This document shows, in pieces, positions 29,794 to 38,743 of a stretch of DNA of 64,000 nt. This DNA comes from Synechococcus sp. WH 8101 (GTDB taxonomy: Bacteria > Cyanobacteriota > Cyanobacteriia > PCC-6307 > Cyanobiaceae): contig NZ_CP035914.1 of NCBI RefSeq assembly GCF_004209775.1, positions 1,736,001 through 1,800,000 of the forward strand, written 5' to 3'. The notes under the pieces were generated by a model. It did not search any database. It saw nothing but the letters and a program-made list of their open reading frames with translations, and was not told where the DNA came from. Both the position numbers and the translations under genes were made by a program. How positions within the stretch are numbered: position 1 is the stretch's first letter; each line of letters opens with the position of its first letter.

Positions 29794-29879
29794 CGCCTGA
29801 GTCGTGCACTCTCGTGATCCTGGCAACAGACGGATCGCAGGCGTTGCTATGAAAGTCACAGGGTCCTCACAGGATCACC

Positions 29880-30113
29880 ATGACAACCTCCAGCAGATCT
29901 CTGACCATCGGTGAACTGGAGGCGGGATTCTCAAGCTATTGCCAGGCCCTGCGTCGCCTGGTGTCGGAGGGGAGAGATCTCAAGGCGATTCAACGCACCA
30001 TCTGCTGGGACTACCTGGAACGTTTGCACACCTGTCTGCCCCAGAGCTATCGCTCCCCCAAGGATCTGGTGCTGCGTTACCAGCGCGCCCAGCTCACCGC
30101 TGGCGCACAATGA
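29880..30113 (+). CDS. Small hypothetical protein (77 aa)
   Basis: A helical, basic protein beginning MTTSSRSLTIGELEAGF, with two cysteines (SSYCQALRR and ICWDYLERLHTC has two more nearby). I do not recognise it. It is divergent from the Nif11-cupin gene and 27 bp upstream of the cytochrome c start, so it may be co-transcribed with the latter. Confidence 0.55.
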   Translation: MTTSSRSLTIGELEAGFSSYCQALRRLVSEGRDLKAIQRTICWDYLERLHTCLPQSYRSPKDLVLRYQRAQLTAGAQ

Positions 30114-30140
30114 AGCATCCCCTTGGAATGGACGACCTTG

Positions 30141-30479
30141 ATGGCACGCATCAACCGGATCGGCGCCCTGATACTTGCCGTCGCCATCTGGTTGCTGAGT
30201 CCTGCTCTGCAGGCCAGCGCTGCCGATGGTGAGCAACTGTTCAACAATCACTGCGCCGGTTGTCACCCCCATGGCGGCAACATCATCCGTCGTGGGCGCA
30301 CGCTGAAACTCCGCGCCCTGGAGCAACGACAGCTGAACAATCCCGATGCAATTGCACGCATCGCCCGGGAAGGGATCGGCCAGATGGGCGGCTATGCCGA
30401 GGTGCTGGGCCCCAATGGTGATCAAGTCGTGGCCCAGTGGATCTGGAACCAGGCTCAGAAGGCTTGGGTCCAGGGATAA
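30141..30479 (+). CDS. Class I c-type cytochrome, c6-like
   Basis: A 112-residue precursor with a signal peptide (1 to ~28, ending QASA) and one haem site CAGCH (Cys38, Cys41, His42). HGGNIIRRGRTLKL echoes the GGGNVIRANRTLSQ of the cytochrome c6 gene at 20705. The distal ligand is probably Met in GIGQMGGYAEVL, a context unlike the AMPAF of true c6. This matches the c6B/c6C-like lower-potential group of cyanobacteria. It probably works in the lumen or periplasm; its partner is unknown. The ATG at 30141 was chosen because the signal peptide starts there. Confidence 0.85.
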   Translation: MARINRIGALILAVAIWLLSPALQASAADGEQLFNNHCAGCHPHGGNIIRRGRTLKLRALEQRQLNNPDAIARIAREGIGQMGGYAEVLGPNGDQVVAQWIWNQAQKAWVQG

Positions 30480-30724
30480 ACCTCCAGAGCCGTCCAGATT
30501 CCTTCGCGCCAATACACATCCTCTTCCAGCAGGTTGCGCACCTGCTCGGACGTTGACGCTTCAAACACACCGAACACGTGCGTGCTGCCCTCCGTGGGGC
30601 CCAGGGTGATCAATACCCCCTCATCCTTCAATGCCGCCAGCCTGGCCAGGTGCTCCTCTCGAAATGGCGCACGCTTCTCCAGTGCGTTCTCGCAATACGT
30701 GCCCCAAAGAACAAATCGAGCCAT
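30455..30724 (-). CDS. YciI family protein
   Basis: An 89-residue protein with the YciI fold pattern: MARFVLWGTYCENALEKRAPFREEHLARLAALKDEGVLITLGP, then VFGVFEASTSEQVRNLLEEDVYWREGIW. Here His (EEH) and Asp (EED) are the conserved polar residues. YciI proteins are small ferredoxin-like domains of uncertain, possibly enzymatic, role. The ATG at 30724 was chosen as the family start. The 3' end overlaps the cytochrome gene by 25 bp. Confidence 0.85.
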   Translation of the reverse strand: MARFVLWGTYCENALEKRAPFREEHLARLAALKDEGVLITLGPTEGSTHVFGVFEASTSEQVRNLLEEDVYWREGIWTALEVYPWTQAF

Positions 30725-30825
30725 CTGTGCAGTGCAATCCAGCATCCACAGAATAAATCAGGAGGATTGGCGCAACCTCAAGAGTGATCGCTATGTTTGG
30801 ACCGTTGATCTCTTCACACACGATC

Positions 30826-31197
30826 ATGCTCACCGGGAGCGACCTTCTCAACAAAGTCAAAGAGCTCGGCGATGTCAGTAAGTCCGACCTTGTCCGCGCC
30901 TGTGGCTACGTCTCGGACAAGAAGGATGGTGGCGAGCGTCTCAACTTCACGGCGTTCTATGAGGCCCTGCTCGAAGCCAAGGGCGTCAACCTGGGCATCG
31001 GTGCTGGTGCCGGCGTGGGCAAAGGTGGCCGCAAGCTTTCTTACATCGCCACAGTTCAAGGCAATGGCAATCTCTTGATCGGCAAGGCCTACACCCAGCT
31101 GCTCGACTTAAAGCCGGGCGATGAGTTCGAGATCAAACTGGGCCGCAAACAGATCCGCCTCGTCCCCGTCGGCGGCAGCGACGAAGACGACGAGTGA
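30826..31197 (+). CDS. cyAbrB-type transcriptional regulator
   Basis: A 123-residue cyanobacterial AbrB homologue. MLTGSDLLNKVKELGDVSKSDLVRACGYV leads to the C-terminal AbrB-like DNA-binding part GNLLIGKAYTQLLDLKPGDEFEIKLGRKQIRLVPV. A basic/glycine hinge, GVGKGGRKLSYIA, lies between them. cyAbrB proteins are abundant global regulators of carbon and nitrogen balance in cyanobacteria. The ATG at 30826 matches the family start. It faces trpA tail to tail with 3 bp between. Confidence 0.92.
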   Translation: MLTGSDLLNKVKELGDVSKSDLVRACGYVSDKKDGGERLNFTAFYEALLEAKGVNLGIGAGAGVGKGGRKLSYIATVQGNGNLLIGKAYTQLLDLKPGDEFEIKLGRKQIRLVPVGGSDEDDE

Positions 31198-31200
31198 TTC

Positions 31201-32001
31201 TCAACCGGCAGCGGTTCGCAGCTGCCGGCAGAACGCACCCACTTCGGCGGCGGCGGCGCTTCGATCCACCGCCGCCATTCTTTTCACCAACGCGCTGCCA
31301 ACAATCGCTCCGTCGGCACCCCATTCACGCACCTGCCTCACCTGCTCAGGGCCGGAAATCCCAAACCCCACCGCCACGGGAATCGGACAACATCCCCGCA
31401 GGGACGTCACCAACGACGCCACCCGCTGTTCAAGATTGCTGCGTTCACCAGTCACACCAGTGACGCTCACCAGATAAGTGAAGCCTCGACTGGCTTCGGC
31501 GATGCGGCGCATGCGCTCAGCCGGTGTGGTGGGTGCCACCAGCAACACCAGATCAAGTTGGTGCTGGGCCGCCAAAGGAGAGAGTCGCTCCGCTTCCTCC
31601 AAGGGCAGATCTGGAATCACCAAGCCAGCGGCACCGGCGGCGGCGGCATCAGCAAAGAAGCGTTCAGCTCCGCGATTGAGCAGCGGATTGCTGTAGGTGA
31701 AGAGGATCACCGGAAGGGTCAGCCGGCCCCTCAGGCTCTGCAACATGTCCAGCACCCGATCGGGCGTGGTGCCGGCCGCAAGGGCCCGATGGGCCGACGC
31801 CTGGATCACGGGACCATCCGCTAGGGGATCGCTGTAAGGAATGCCGAGCTCCACCATGTCGGCACCGTTTGCCTGAAGACTGAGCAGCACCTCGGCGGTG
31901 ACCTCAAGATCGGGATCCCCCGCCATCAGAAACGGCATCAGGGCCATGCGCCCCTCGTGCTTCAGCGCCTGGAAGCGGGATGCGATCGCGGATGGGGTCA
32001 T
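31201..32001 (-). CDS. trpA: Tryptophan synthase alpha chain
   Basis: A 266-residue TrpA that splits indole-3-glycerol phosphate to indole and glyceraldehyde-3-phosphate. Visible blocks are [21 protein letters not shown], the catalytic Glu/Asp region [31 protein letters not shown], and [11 protein letters not shown] near the end. It lies 52 bp after the DUF3007 gene in the run ndhL-DUF3007-trpA. Confidence 0.96.
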   Translation of the reverse strand: MTPSAIASRFQALKHEGRMALMPFLMAGDPDLEVTAEVLLSLQANGADMVELGIPYSDPLADGPVIQASAHRALAAGTTPDRVLDMLQSLRGRLTLPVILFTYSNPLLNRGAERFFADAAAAGAAGLVIPDLPLEEAERLSPLAAQHQLDLVLLVAPTTPAERMRRIAEASRGFTYLVSVTGVTGERSNLEQRVASLVTSLRGCCPIPVAVGFGISGPEQVRQVREWGADGAIVGSALVKRMAAVDRSAAAAEVGAFCRQLRTAAG

Positions 32002-32053
32002 GGTGGGGTGGGTGGCGGGTCGCCACGCCTGAAGCTCTGCGGGAGCCTACGGT

Positions 32054-32398
32054 TCAACGGGCATCCTCAGAACCTGCCGCGGATTCCGCCTCAAGCTGCG
32101 CCAACAAGGCCTGCTGCTCAGCTTCACTGAGGGCATCGAAACGCGCTTGAAGCTCCGCGTCGGTGACCTGGTCGTAGACCTGGCGGTAGCGCCGACGCTG
32201 CTCCATGAAGGTCATGCGACCGGTGACCACGCGCAGCAGATAGGAGCCAGTCCAGACGACCACCACAACGATCAGAACCGCCTCAGCGGCAATGCCTGCC
32301 GAGGCCCCTTCAAAACCCAAGGCGCTGAATGCGCCATAGCCAAGGGCGCCCAGGCCGAGAACGAGGCCACCCAGCAATAGAACCTTGAATCGTGTCAA
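32054..32398 (-). CDS. DUF3007 family protein
   Basis: A 114-residue protein with two N-terminal membrane segments and a charged C-terminal helix, FMEQRRRYRQVYDQVTDAEL, ending in an acidic Ala/Glu tail. This fits the cyanobacterial and plastid family DUF3007. It starts 4 bp after ndhL, a pairing that suggests a role near the NDH-1 complex or thylakoid membrane. No direct evidence for this is visible. Confidence 0.78.
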   Translation of the reverse strand: MTRFKVLLLGGLVLGLGALGYGAFSALGFEGASAGIAAEAVLIVVVVVWTGSYLLRVVTGRMTFMEQRRRYRQVYDQVTDAELQARFDALSEAEQQALLAQLEAESAAGSEDAR

Positions 32399-32402
32399 CC
32401 GT

Positions 32403-32648
32403 TCAGACCTCGCCCTGACCCTGCAGACGGAAATTCAGGAAGGGCGCAAACACAATCATCCCCGGGAAGAACAGAAACACCAGCCCGTACACGACCAAAC
32501 GCTCGATCTTGCCCATGCGGGTCCAGCGACGCTGCATCCAGAACAGCAGCCCCAGAGGTACCACGATGAGATAAGCGCCAGCCAAGGCGCCATAAACCAC
32601 AAGCACGGCCAGCCATTGGAGGTCGATCAGACTGGTGATTGCATCCAC
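32403..32648 (-). CDS. ndhL: NAD(P)H-quinone oxidoreductase subunit L
   Basis: An 81-residue membrane protein with two helices ([21 protein letters not shown] and [20 protein letters not shown]), matching NdhL. NdhL is a cyanobacteria-specific subunit of thylakoid NDH-1 needed for respiration, cyclic electron flow and CO2 uptake. It heads the ndhL-DUF3007-trpA run and is divergent from tRNA-Leu. Confidence 0.92.
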   Translation of the reverse strand: MDAITSLIDLQWLAVLVVYGALAGAYLIVVPLGLLFWMQRRWTRMGKIERLVVYGLVFLFFPGMIVFAPFLNFRLQGQGEV

Positions 32649-32715
32649 CTCGGTACGGCCCTTCGTTGGAGCTGAAATCTAGGATGCCGATCAGGGCGCC
32701 GGCATGGGCACCTGC

Positions 32716-32801
32716 GGGGGCGTGGCGGAATCGGTAGACGCACGCGACTTAAAATCGCTTGGGATGCAAATCCTGTGGGGGTTCAAGTCCCCCCGCCCCC
32801 A
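32716..32801 (+). tRNA. tRNA-Leu (anticodon UAA)
   Basis: The acceptor stem is GGGGGCG with CGCCCCC and discriminator A (86 nt). The anticodon stem-loop GCGA-CTTAAAA-TCGC gives anticodon TAA at 32750-32752. The long variable arm TGGGATGCAAATCCTG and the T-arm GGGGGTTCAAGTCCCCC are type II leucine features. No CCA is encoded. The group I intron found in this tRNA of many cyanobacteria is absent here. Confidence 0.95.
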
Positions 32802-32885
32802 TGCCGCCCACCTGATCTGCAGCGGAAGGCCTGGGCAATCCAGAGTCCTCTCCCTAGGTTGTGGGCAACGAGAATTCGATGCTCC

Positions 32886-35570
32886 ATGGAGCCCGCTGAA
32901 CTGCTGCGCTGTCGACAGCGAGATGCGGGAGAGGAGCCCTGGGATCGCTGGGGGACCTATCTGAGCGACCGGCAATGGGGAACGGTGCGGGAGGACTATT
33001 CGGCCGACGGCAACGCCTGGACCTCCTTCCCCTTTGAACACAGCCATCTGCGCACCTACCGCTGGGGGGAGGACGGACTGCTCGGCCTCTGCGATGAGCA
33101 AGGCCTGCTCTGCCTGGCCCCCGTGCTCTGGAACGGCGAGGATCCAATCCTCAAGGAGCGTCTGTTCGGCCTCGGCAATCCGGAAGGCAATCACGGCGAA
33201 GACATCAAGGAGGCGATGTATCACCTCGCCGGCACTCCCACCGGCAGTTACGCCAAAGCGCTGTATCGCTACCCCCAAACACGCTTCCCCTACGAGCAAC
33301 TGCGCGAGGAGAATCGCCGCCGCGGCAGGGACCAGCCCGAATTCGAACTGGTGGACACCGGCGTCTTTGACGCCGGACGCTTTTTCGACCTGGAGGTGGA
33401 AATCGCCAAAGCCACTCCGGAGGACCTGCTGATCCGCTACACGATCACCAATCAGGGGCCAGACGCGGCGACCCTGCACCTGCTACCCAGCCTTTGGTTC
33501 CGCAACACCTGGGGATGGGGTGATGGCAATGCCGCCCGCAGCTGCATTGAACGCACAGACGGCGGGGTGAAAACCTCTGGTCTGCCGGGCCTGCCGGCAA
33601 TGGAGCTGCGCTGCAATGCGCCGGGCACCTGGTTGTTCACCGAAAACGAAACCAACACCGAAAGCCTCTACGGCCAGCCCCTGACGCAGCCCTATGTCAA
33701 GGATGCGTTCCATCGCTATCTGATCCATCAGGAGTCAACGGCGGTCAATCCGGCCCAAAAGGGCAGTCGCTGCGCCCTGCTGCTGCAGCGCCAGCTGGCG
33801 GCAGGTGAGGTGTGGTGCGTTGACCTGCGGCTCTGCCGGCATGACCGCAACCATGCCAGCGAGAGCGATTGGCTCCAGCCCAATCAGGCCTCCAGCCTGT
33901 TGCAACAACGCCGGGCCGAGTGGGACGACCATCTGACGAGCGTCACAGGCGCGATGGCTGCGGATGACCGCGCCATCCATGCGGCCGCCGCCGCGGGTCT
34001 GTTCTGGTGCCGCAAATTTTACAACTGGAATGTGTCGCGCTGGCTGCGGGGCGACCGAACCGGACCGACGCCACCGGAAGCGCGCTGGCACACCGAGAAC
34101 GCCTACTGGAAAACGCTGCGCTCCCGCGATGTGATCTCCATGCCCGATTGCTGGGAGTACCCCTATTTCTGCCAGTGGGATCTGATGTTCCATGCCGTGG
34201 CTTTCGCTGAACTCGATCCAGGTGAGGCGAAACGCCAATGCCGCATGCTGCGCCAGGCCTCCTACACCGCCAACAACGGCCAATCACCGGCCTATGAGTG
34301 GGCCCTCTCCGATGCCAACCCGCCGATCGGCGCTTGGGCGGCGCTGCGCATAGCCCAGATTGAAAAACGCTCCGGTCACCCGCTCGACTTCGCCTTTCTG
34401 CGCAGTGCCCTGCGCCAATTGATGCTCGAATACGGCTGGTGGGCCAACCGCACCGATCGCAACGGCGACAGCCTGTTTGAGGGTGGCTTTCTCGGCCTCG
34501 ACAACATCGCCATCTTCGATCGGCGCTATCCCCTCAAGGACGGCAGTCGCATCGAGCAATCCGACGGCACCGCCTGGATGGGCATGCTCAGCCTCAACAT
34601 GCTCGAGATCGCCGTCACCCTGCATCAAGACCGGCCGGAGTATGCCGAACTCACCGATCGTTTCATCGATGACTTCAGCGTCCTCTGCTTTGCGCTCAAC
34701 AGCCCGGGCGTGCGGGGCTTCGTGAACTGGGATGAACAGGACGGGTTCTATTACGACGTTCTCAAGCGCCCCGATGGTTCCACCGACTATCTGCGCACCC
34801 GCTCTCTTTCAGGCCTCATCCCCTTGCTCGGCATCGCCAGCTTCGACGCTGACGAGGTGAAAGCCATTCCCAACCTCGATGTGCGCCGCACCCTCTCAGA
34901 AGTGGCCAAGGAACGGGGCGCACCGTTTGAACACATCAGCCATCTGGGCAGCTGGCACCGCAACCGCGTGCTCTACTCCCTTGTGCCGCCATCCCGACTG
35001 CGTCGCATCCTGACGCGGGTCTTCGATGAAAACGAATTCCTCTCGCCCTATGGCATTCGAAGCCTGTCCAAGGTGTACGCAACGTCTCCCTACACCTACG
35101 TGGAGGGCAGCGATGTAGCCACCATCAGCTACAGCCCAGCCGACAGTCCGGTGGCCATGTTCGGCGGCAACTCCAACTGGCGCGGACCGATCTGGATGCC
35201 GATCAACTTCCTGCTGATCGAAGCGCTGCAGAAATACGGCTTCTTCTTCGGGGATGACTTCCTGATCGAATTCCCCACCGGTTCAGGCCAGCAGATGAAC
35301 CTGTGGCAGATCTCTCTGGAGCTGCAGAAACGCCTGGTCGGCATCTTCCGTCGCGATGCCTCCGGCAGGCGCGCCTTCAATGGCGAGGTGAACCTGTTCC
35401 AGCAGGATCCGCTCTGGCGCGATCTGTTCCTGTTCAACGAATACTTCCACGGCTGCAATGGCAGCGGCGTGGGGGCCAGCCACCAGACGGGATGGACCGC
35501 TGTGGTGGCCAAGATGATCACCCAGCTGAATCGATGGCAACACTCTGATTCACCCAGCCATCCTTCATGA
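32886..35570 (+). CDS. GH63-like glycoside hydrolase (glucosidase)
   Basis: An 894-residue protein of the GH63/MGH1-like (alpha/alpha)6-barrel group, related to mannosyl-oligosaccharide glucosidase and glucosylglycerate or mannosylglycerate hydrolases. The N-terminal beta domain has NAWTSFPFEHSHLRTYRWGEDGL. The barrel includes YWKTLRSRDVISMPDCWEYPYFCQWD (probable general acid Asp region), SWHRNRVL and a Trp-rich WRGPIWMPINFLL. The ATG at 32886 was chosen because the longer frame (32775) overlaps the tRNA. It may act on glucosylglycerate or another compatible-solute glucoside, but that is inference. It has no signal peptide. Confidence 0.85.
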   Translation: MEPAELLRCRQRDAGEEPWDRWGTYLSDRQWGTVREDYSADGNAWTSFPFEHSHLRTYRWGEDGLLGLCDEQGLLCLAPVLWNGEDPILKERLFGLGNPEGNHGEDIKEAMYHLAGTPTGSYAKALYRYPQTRFPYEQLREENRRRGRDQPEFELVDTGVFDAGRFFDLEVEIAKATPEDLLIRYTITNQGPDAATLHLLPSLWFRNTWGWGDGNAARSCIERTDGGVKTSGLPGLPAMELRCNAPGTWLFTENETNTESLYGQPLTQPYVKDAFHRYLIHQESTAVNPAQKGSRCALLLQRQLAAGEVWCVDLRLCRHDRNHASESDWLQPNQASSLLQQRRAEWDDHLTSVTGAMAADDRAIHAAAAAGLFWCRKFYNWNVSRWLRGDRTGPTPPEARWHTENAYWKTLRSRDVISMPDCWEYPYFCQWDLMFHAVAFAELDPGEAKRQCRMLRQASYTANNGQSPAYEWALSDANPPIGAWAALRIAQIEKRSGHPLDFAFLRSALRQLMLEYGWWANRTDRNGDSLFEGGFLGLDNIAIFDRRYPLKDGSRIEQSDGTAWMGMLSLNMLEIAVTLHQDRPEYAELTDRFIDDFSVLCFALNSPGVRGFVNWDEQDGFYYDVLKRPDGSTDYLRTRSLSGLIPLLGIASFDADEVKAIPNLDVRRTLSEVAKERGAPFEHISHLGSWHRNRVLYSLVPPSRLRRILTRVFDENEFLSPYGIRSLSKVYATSPYTYVEGSDVATISYSPADSPVAMFGGNSNWRGPIWMPINFLLIEALQKYGFFFGDDFLIEFPTGSGQQMNLWQISLELQKRLVGIFRRDASGRRAFNGEVNLFQQDPLWRDLFLFNEYFHGCNGSGVGASHQTGWTAVVAKMITQLNRWQHSDSPSHPS

Positions 35571-35624
35571 CGGCACGGTGCGGGCTCCCTAGCGTTGAAC
35601 CACATCGCCAAGCCCGTGACTGCC

Positions 35625-37223
35625 ATGGACTGTTCCACCCGTGCGGCGCATCGCAACAACCCGATCGAACCGCAGAGCGAACAGTTCGATGTGGTGATCA
35701 TCGGCAGCGGAGCCGGTGGCGGCAGCCTGGCCCGTGCCCTCGCCGACCGTGGCCACTCGATCCTGATCCTGGAGCGGGGCGGCTGGCTGCCCCGTGAACC
35801 CCAGAACTGGGACCCGGTGGAGGTGTTTCAGAACAACCGCTACGTGAGCACCGACCTCTGGGAGGACAAGCACGGCAAGGCCTTCCAACCCGGTAGCCAT
35901 TACTTCGTGGGAGGCGCCTCCAAGATGTACGGCGCCGCCCACTTCCGCCTGCGGGAGCGCGATTTCGAATCGGTGCTGCACGTGGATGGTGAATCACCGG
36001 AATGGCCCCTGAAATACGACGTGTTCGAGCCCTACTACCGCCAGGCGGAGGAGTGGTATCACGTGCACGGAGCACGGGGTGAAGACCCCACCGAACCACC
36101 GGCCTCCTCGCCCTACCCCTACGCGCCGATCAGCCACGAACCGCGCATGCAGAAGCTGGTTGACGATCTGCGTTCCGCCGGTCTCCATCCCTTCCATGCC
36201 CCCACGGGCGTGGCCCTCAATGAGGCCGATCCCGCCTTCAGCGCCTGCGTGCGCTGCAATCGCTGTGATGGCTTCCCCTGTCTGGTGCACGCCAAGGGAG
36301 ACGCTGAGGTGATGGGGGTGCGCCCAGCCCTGGATCACGACAATGTGTTTCTGCTCACTGAAGCGGAGGTGCTGAAGCTGCACACCGATGAAAAAGGGCG
36401 ACAGGTCACCGATGTGGTGGTGAACCATCGGGGCGTGGAACGGCGCTTCCGGGGCCATGTGGTGGTGGTGTCGGCCGGTGCGGCCAACAGCGCCCGCCTG
36501 CTGCTGATGTCAGCCAACGATGCCCACCCCCGCGGCCTCGCCAACAGCTCCGACCAGGTAGGCCGCCATTACATGTATCACAACTGCAAAGCCGTAGTGG
36601 CTCTGGCCCATGAACCCAACACCACGGTGTTCCAGAAAACGGTGGCCGTGAACGATTGGTATTTCGGTGATGACGCCTTCGACTATCCGATGGGCAATGT
36701 GCAGATGACCGGGAAAACCAATGGGGCGATGATGAAGGGCTACAAACCCCGCCTCACGGCTTTAGCACCCACCTGGACGATGGATCGGATCGCCCAGCAT
36801 TCGCTCGATTTCTGGTTGCAGACGGAAGATCTGCCGCTGGCCGACAATCGGGTCACCGTGAATCGAGACGGTCGCATCCGACTCAGTTACACCCCCACCA
36901 ACAACCGGGCGTCACAGGAGCTGACCAACCGGCTGGAACAGCTCCTCGACAAGCTTTACCTGCAGAACCATCTGGCGGAACGCCAGATTTACTTCGCCTC
37001 AGCGATGGAGATTGCTGCGGTGGGCCACCAGGCCGGCACCTGCCGGTTTGGGACCGATCCGACCCAGTCGGTTCTCGATCTCAACTGCAAGGCGCACGAT
37101 CTCGACAACCTCTACGTCGTCGATACCAGCTTCATGCCCAGCATCGCCGCCGTGAATCCCTCCCTGACGGCGATTGCCAATGCCATCCGCGTGGCCGAAC
37201 ACCTGGCGGAGCGGCTGGCTTGA
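35625..37223 (+). CDS. GMC-type FAD-dependent oxidoreductase, with the H/N active-site pair
   Basis: A 532-residue flavoprotein. The FAD motif is FDVVIIGSGAGGGSLARAL near the N-terminus. YFVGGASKMYGAAHFRLRERDF is the second FAD block. A cysteine-rich stretch SACVRCNRCDGFPC (~207-220) suggests a metal or FeS-like site as in some GMC relatives. The catalytic pair appears as HQAGTCRFG and VNPSLTAIA (His/Asn). It oxidises an alcohol or sugar of unknown identity. The gene follows the GH63 gene by 54 bp, so the two may act in turn on one sugar. Confidence 0.88.
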   Translation: MDCSTRAAHRNNPIEPQSEQFDVVIIGSGAGGGSLARALADRGHSILILERGGWLPREPQNWDPVEVFQNNRYVSTDLWEDKHGKAFQPGSHYFVGGASKMYGAAHFRLRERDFESVLHVDGESPEWPLKYDVFEPYYRQAEEWYHVHGARGEDPTEPPASSPYPYAPISHEPRMQKLVDDLRSAGLHPFHAPTGVALNEADPAFSACVRCNRCDGFPCLVHAKGDAEVMGVRPALDHDNVFLLTEAEVLKLHTDEKGRQVTDVVVNHRGVERRFRGHVVVVSAGAANSARLLLMSANDAHPRGLANSSDQVGRHYMYHNCKAVVALAHEPNTTVFQKTVAVNDWYFGDDAFDYPMGNVQMTGKTNGAMMKGYKPRLTALAPTWTMDRIAQHSLDFWLQTEDLPLADNRVTVNRDGRIRLSYTPTNNRASQELTNRLEQLLDKLYLQNHLAERQIYFASAMEIAAVGHQAGTCRFGTDPTQSVLDLNCKAHDLDNLYVVDTSFMPSIAAVNPSLTAIANAIRVAEHLAERLA

Positions 37224-37225
37224 TC

Positions 37226-37717
37226 TCAACCCAGCCAGAGCTGGAGACGCGGCGCCAACACAAGCAGATCGACGCTGATCGGACCACCACCTGAACCGAT
37301 CAGCACGGCGCACATCACCACATACATCGCCGCTTTCTCCCAGCTGGGGGGCTCACCCACCCCCATCGGTCCGGCGTAATCACCTTCAGGAATCTGAAAC
37401 GGATCCGGTGCAATGAAGGGAAAGCCACTGCGGATTTCCAGCACCACGGCGTAGAGCATCGACACCGCGATCGCAGCGGCCGCCAGAGGCGTCAACACGC
37501 CAAGGATCAGGGCGATCCCCCCGGCCCACATCGAAAAAGCGGAGAGAAAACAGAGCCAGGCGGGTGTCTTCATCGCCGTCGCCCAGGTGTTGAGATGACG
37601 CAGCTTCGGCCAGCCATGCCGGATGAACACCAGGCCGGTGAACACACGCAGGAGCAACACACTGGCTCCGGCCAGGCCCGAGGGAGCGGCGGGCACCAAC
37701 AGAGCGACGGGATCCAT
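37226..37717 (-). CDS. DoxX family membrane protein
   Basis: A 163-residue protein with four helices. LLLRVFTGLVFIRHGWPKLRHLNTWA at the N-terminus is the DoxX signature. ALILGVLTPLAAAAIAVSML is the third helix. DoxX proteins are small quinone-associated or redox-linked membrane proteins of uncertain role. It is convergent with the GMC oxidoreductase gene (2 bp apart). Confidence 0.83.
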   Translation of the reverse strand: MDPVALLVPAAPSGLAGASVLLLRVFTGLVFIRHGWPKLRHLNTWATAMKTPAWLCFLSAFSMWAGGIALILGVLTPLAAAAIAVSMLYAVVLEIRSGFPFIAPDPFQIPEGDYAGPMGVGEPPSWEKAAMYVVMCAVLIGSGGGPISVDLLVLAPRLQLWLG

Positions 37718-37769
37718 ACCTTGAAGCCGATGGGTGCGCCGACGTTAAGGACAATCGCCTGAGACGTCG

Positions 37770-38612
37770 TTAAGGCTGCAGCCAGAGGCGATGCCCATCG
37801 GGGTCGTGCAGAAGACAGCCCTGCGCCAGCCCAGGATCTCGCACCAGGATCTGGGCATAGAGCGCATCCTCAGGCTGTAGATCCGTGGCCATCGGCCCCG
37901 GGGACGCAGGCTGGAGGTAGCGAAGGAATTCCACACCGCAACCCTGGGCCGGACCGATGCCGTGAATCGCCACCTGGGCCTGCTCCAGAGCATCGAGCCG
38001 ATCCTGCTCCAGCCCCATGTTGTATGTGGCATAGCGGAGCTGGAAGCGCAGCTCACCCACGTAGAAGGCCAGGCTGCGATCACTGTCTGACACGGCGATT
38101 GCCGTGTGGTCGAACCCCATGAACAAAGGCTTCTCCGGGCCATGCCAGCGGCGATCCCCCTGCCCCTCGGGGAAGCTGAGCAACTCCATCGCATGGCCGC
38201 AGGCATTGCGGAATTTCCAGGCACCCACGCCATTCGGCAACCACTGGGGCGCCTGGGAGATCGGGGTGACCAGGGGCCTGAGACGGGCCGCGGCCTGCTC
38301 CAGATTGCTCACAACGATCGCCACATGCTGGAACCAGAGGCCGTTGGACGGCCCCGGCTCCAGGGGCGGCCGGGGCGGCCGATCCGGGAAGGTGATCAAC
38401 TCCAGCCGCTCCTGCCCCAGCTGGTAAGGGTGCAGCACGGCATGGCTATCACGAAGGCCGAAACGGCGTTGCAACAACTCCCCTGCCAACTGCTCACATG
38501 GAAGGGGTCGGGCCTCAAGCGCCGCCATCAGGGGCGTCAGGCGTTGGGGATCGGGCGTGGACACAGCCAGACCCTCGATCCGGCGCTCGGGTCGATCGAC
38601 AGACACGGCCAT
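37770..38612 (-). CDS. VOC (glyoxalase-fold) protein
   Basis: A 280-residue protein with two vicinal-oxygen-chelate repeats: GLWFQHVAIVVSNLEQAAARLRPL with later HAMELLSF, and MGFDHTAIAVSDSDRSLAFYVGEL with DPDGHRLWLQP at the end. The His/Glu positions suit a metal-dependent lyase or dioxygenase. The substrate is not known. It lies 52 bp upstream of doxX on the same strand. Confidence 0.83.
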   Translation of the reverse strand: MAVSVDRPERRIEGLAVSTPDPQRLTPLMAALEARPLPCEQLAGELLQRRFGLRDSHAVLHPYQLGQERLELITFPDRPPRPPLEPGPSNGLWFQHVAIVVSNLEQAAARLRPLVTPISQAPQWLPNGVGAWKFRNACGHAMELLSFPEGQGDRRWHGPEKPLFMGFDHTAIAVSDSDRSLAFYVGELRFQLRYATYNMGLEQDRLDALEQAQVAIHGIGPAQGCGVEFLRYLQPASPGPMATDLQPEDALYAQILVRDPGLAQGCLLHDPDGHRLWLQP

Positions 38613-38743
38613 GGCAGGAAGAACGCACGTCTGGCAGACAGCACGCCTGTCTTAGCCGGAACCACGCCGATCCACAGGACGTGACAGGAACACAGCAGGA
38701 TCGGCGAAACCCGGCTATCCATAAGGAGCTTTCCTTTCCCTTC

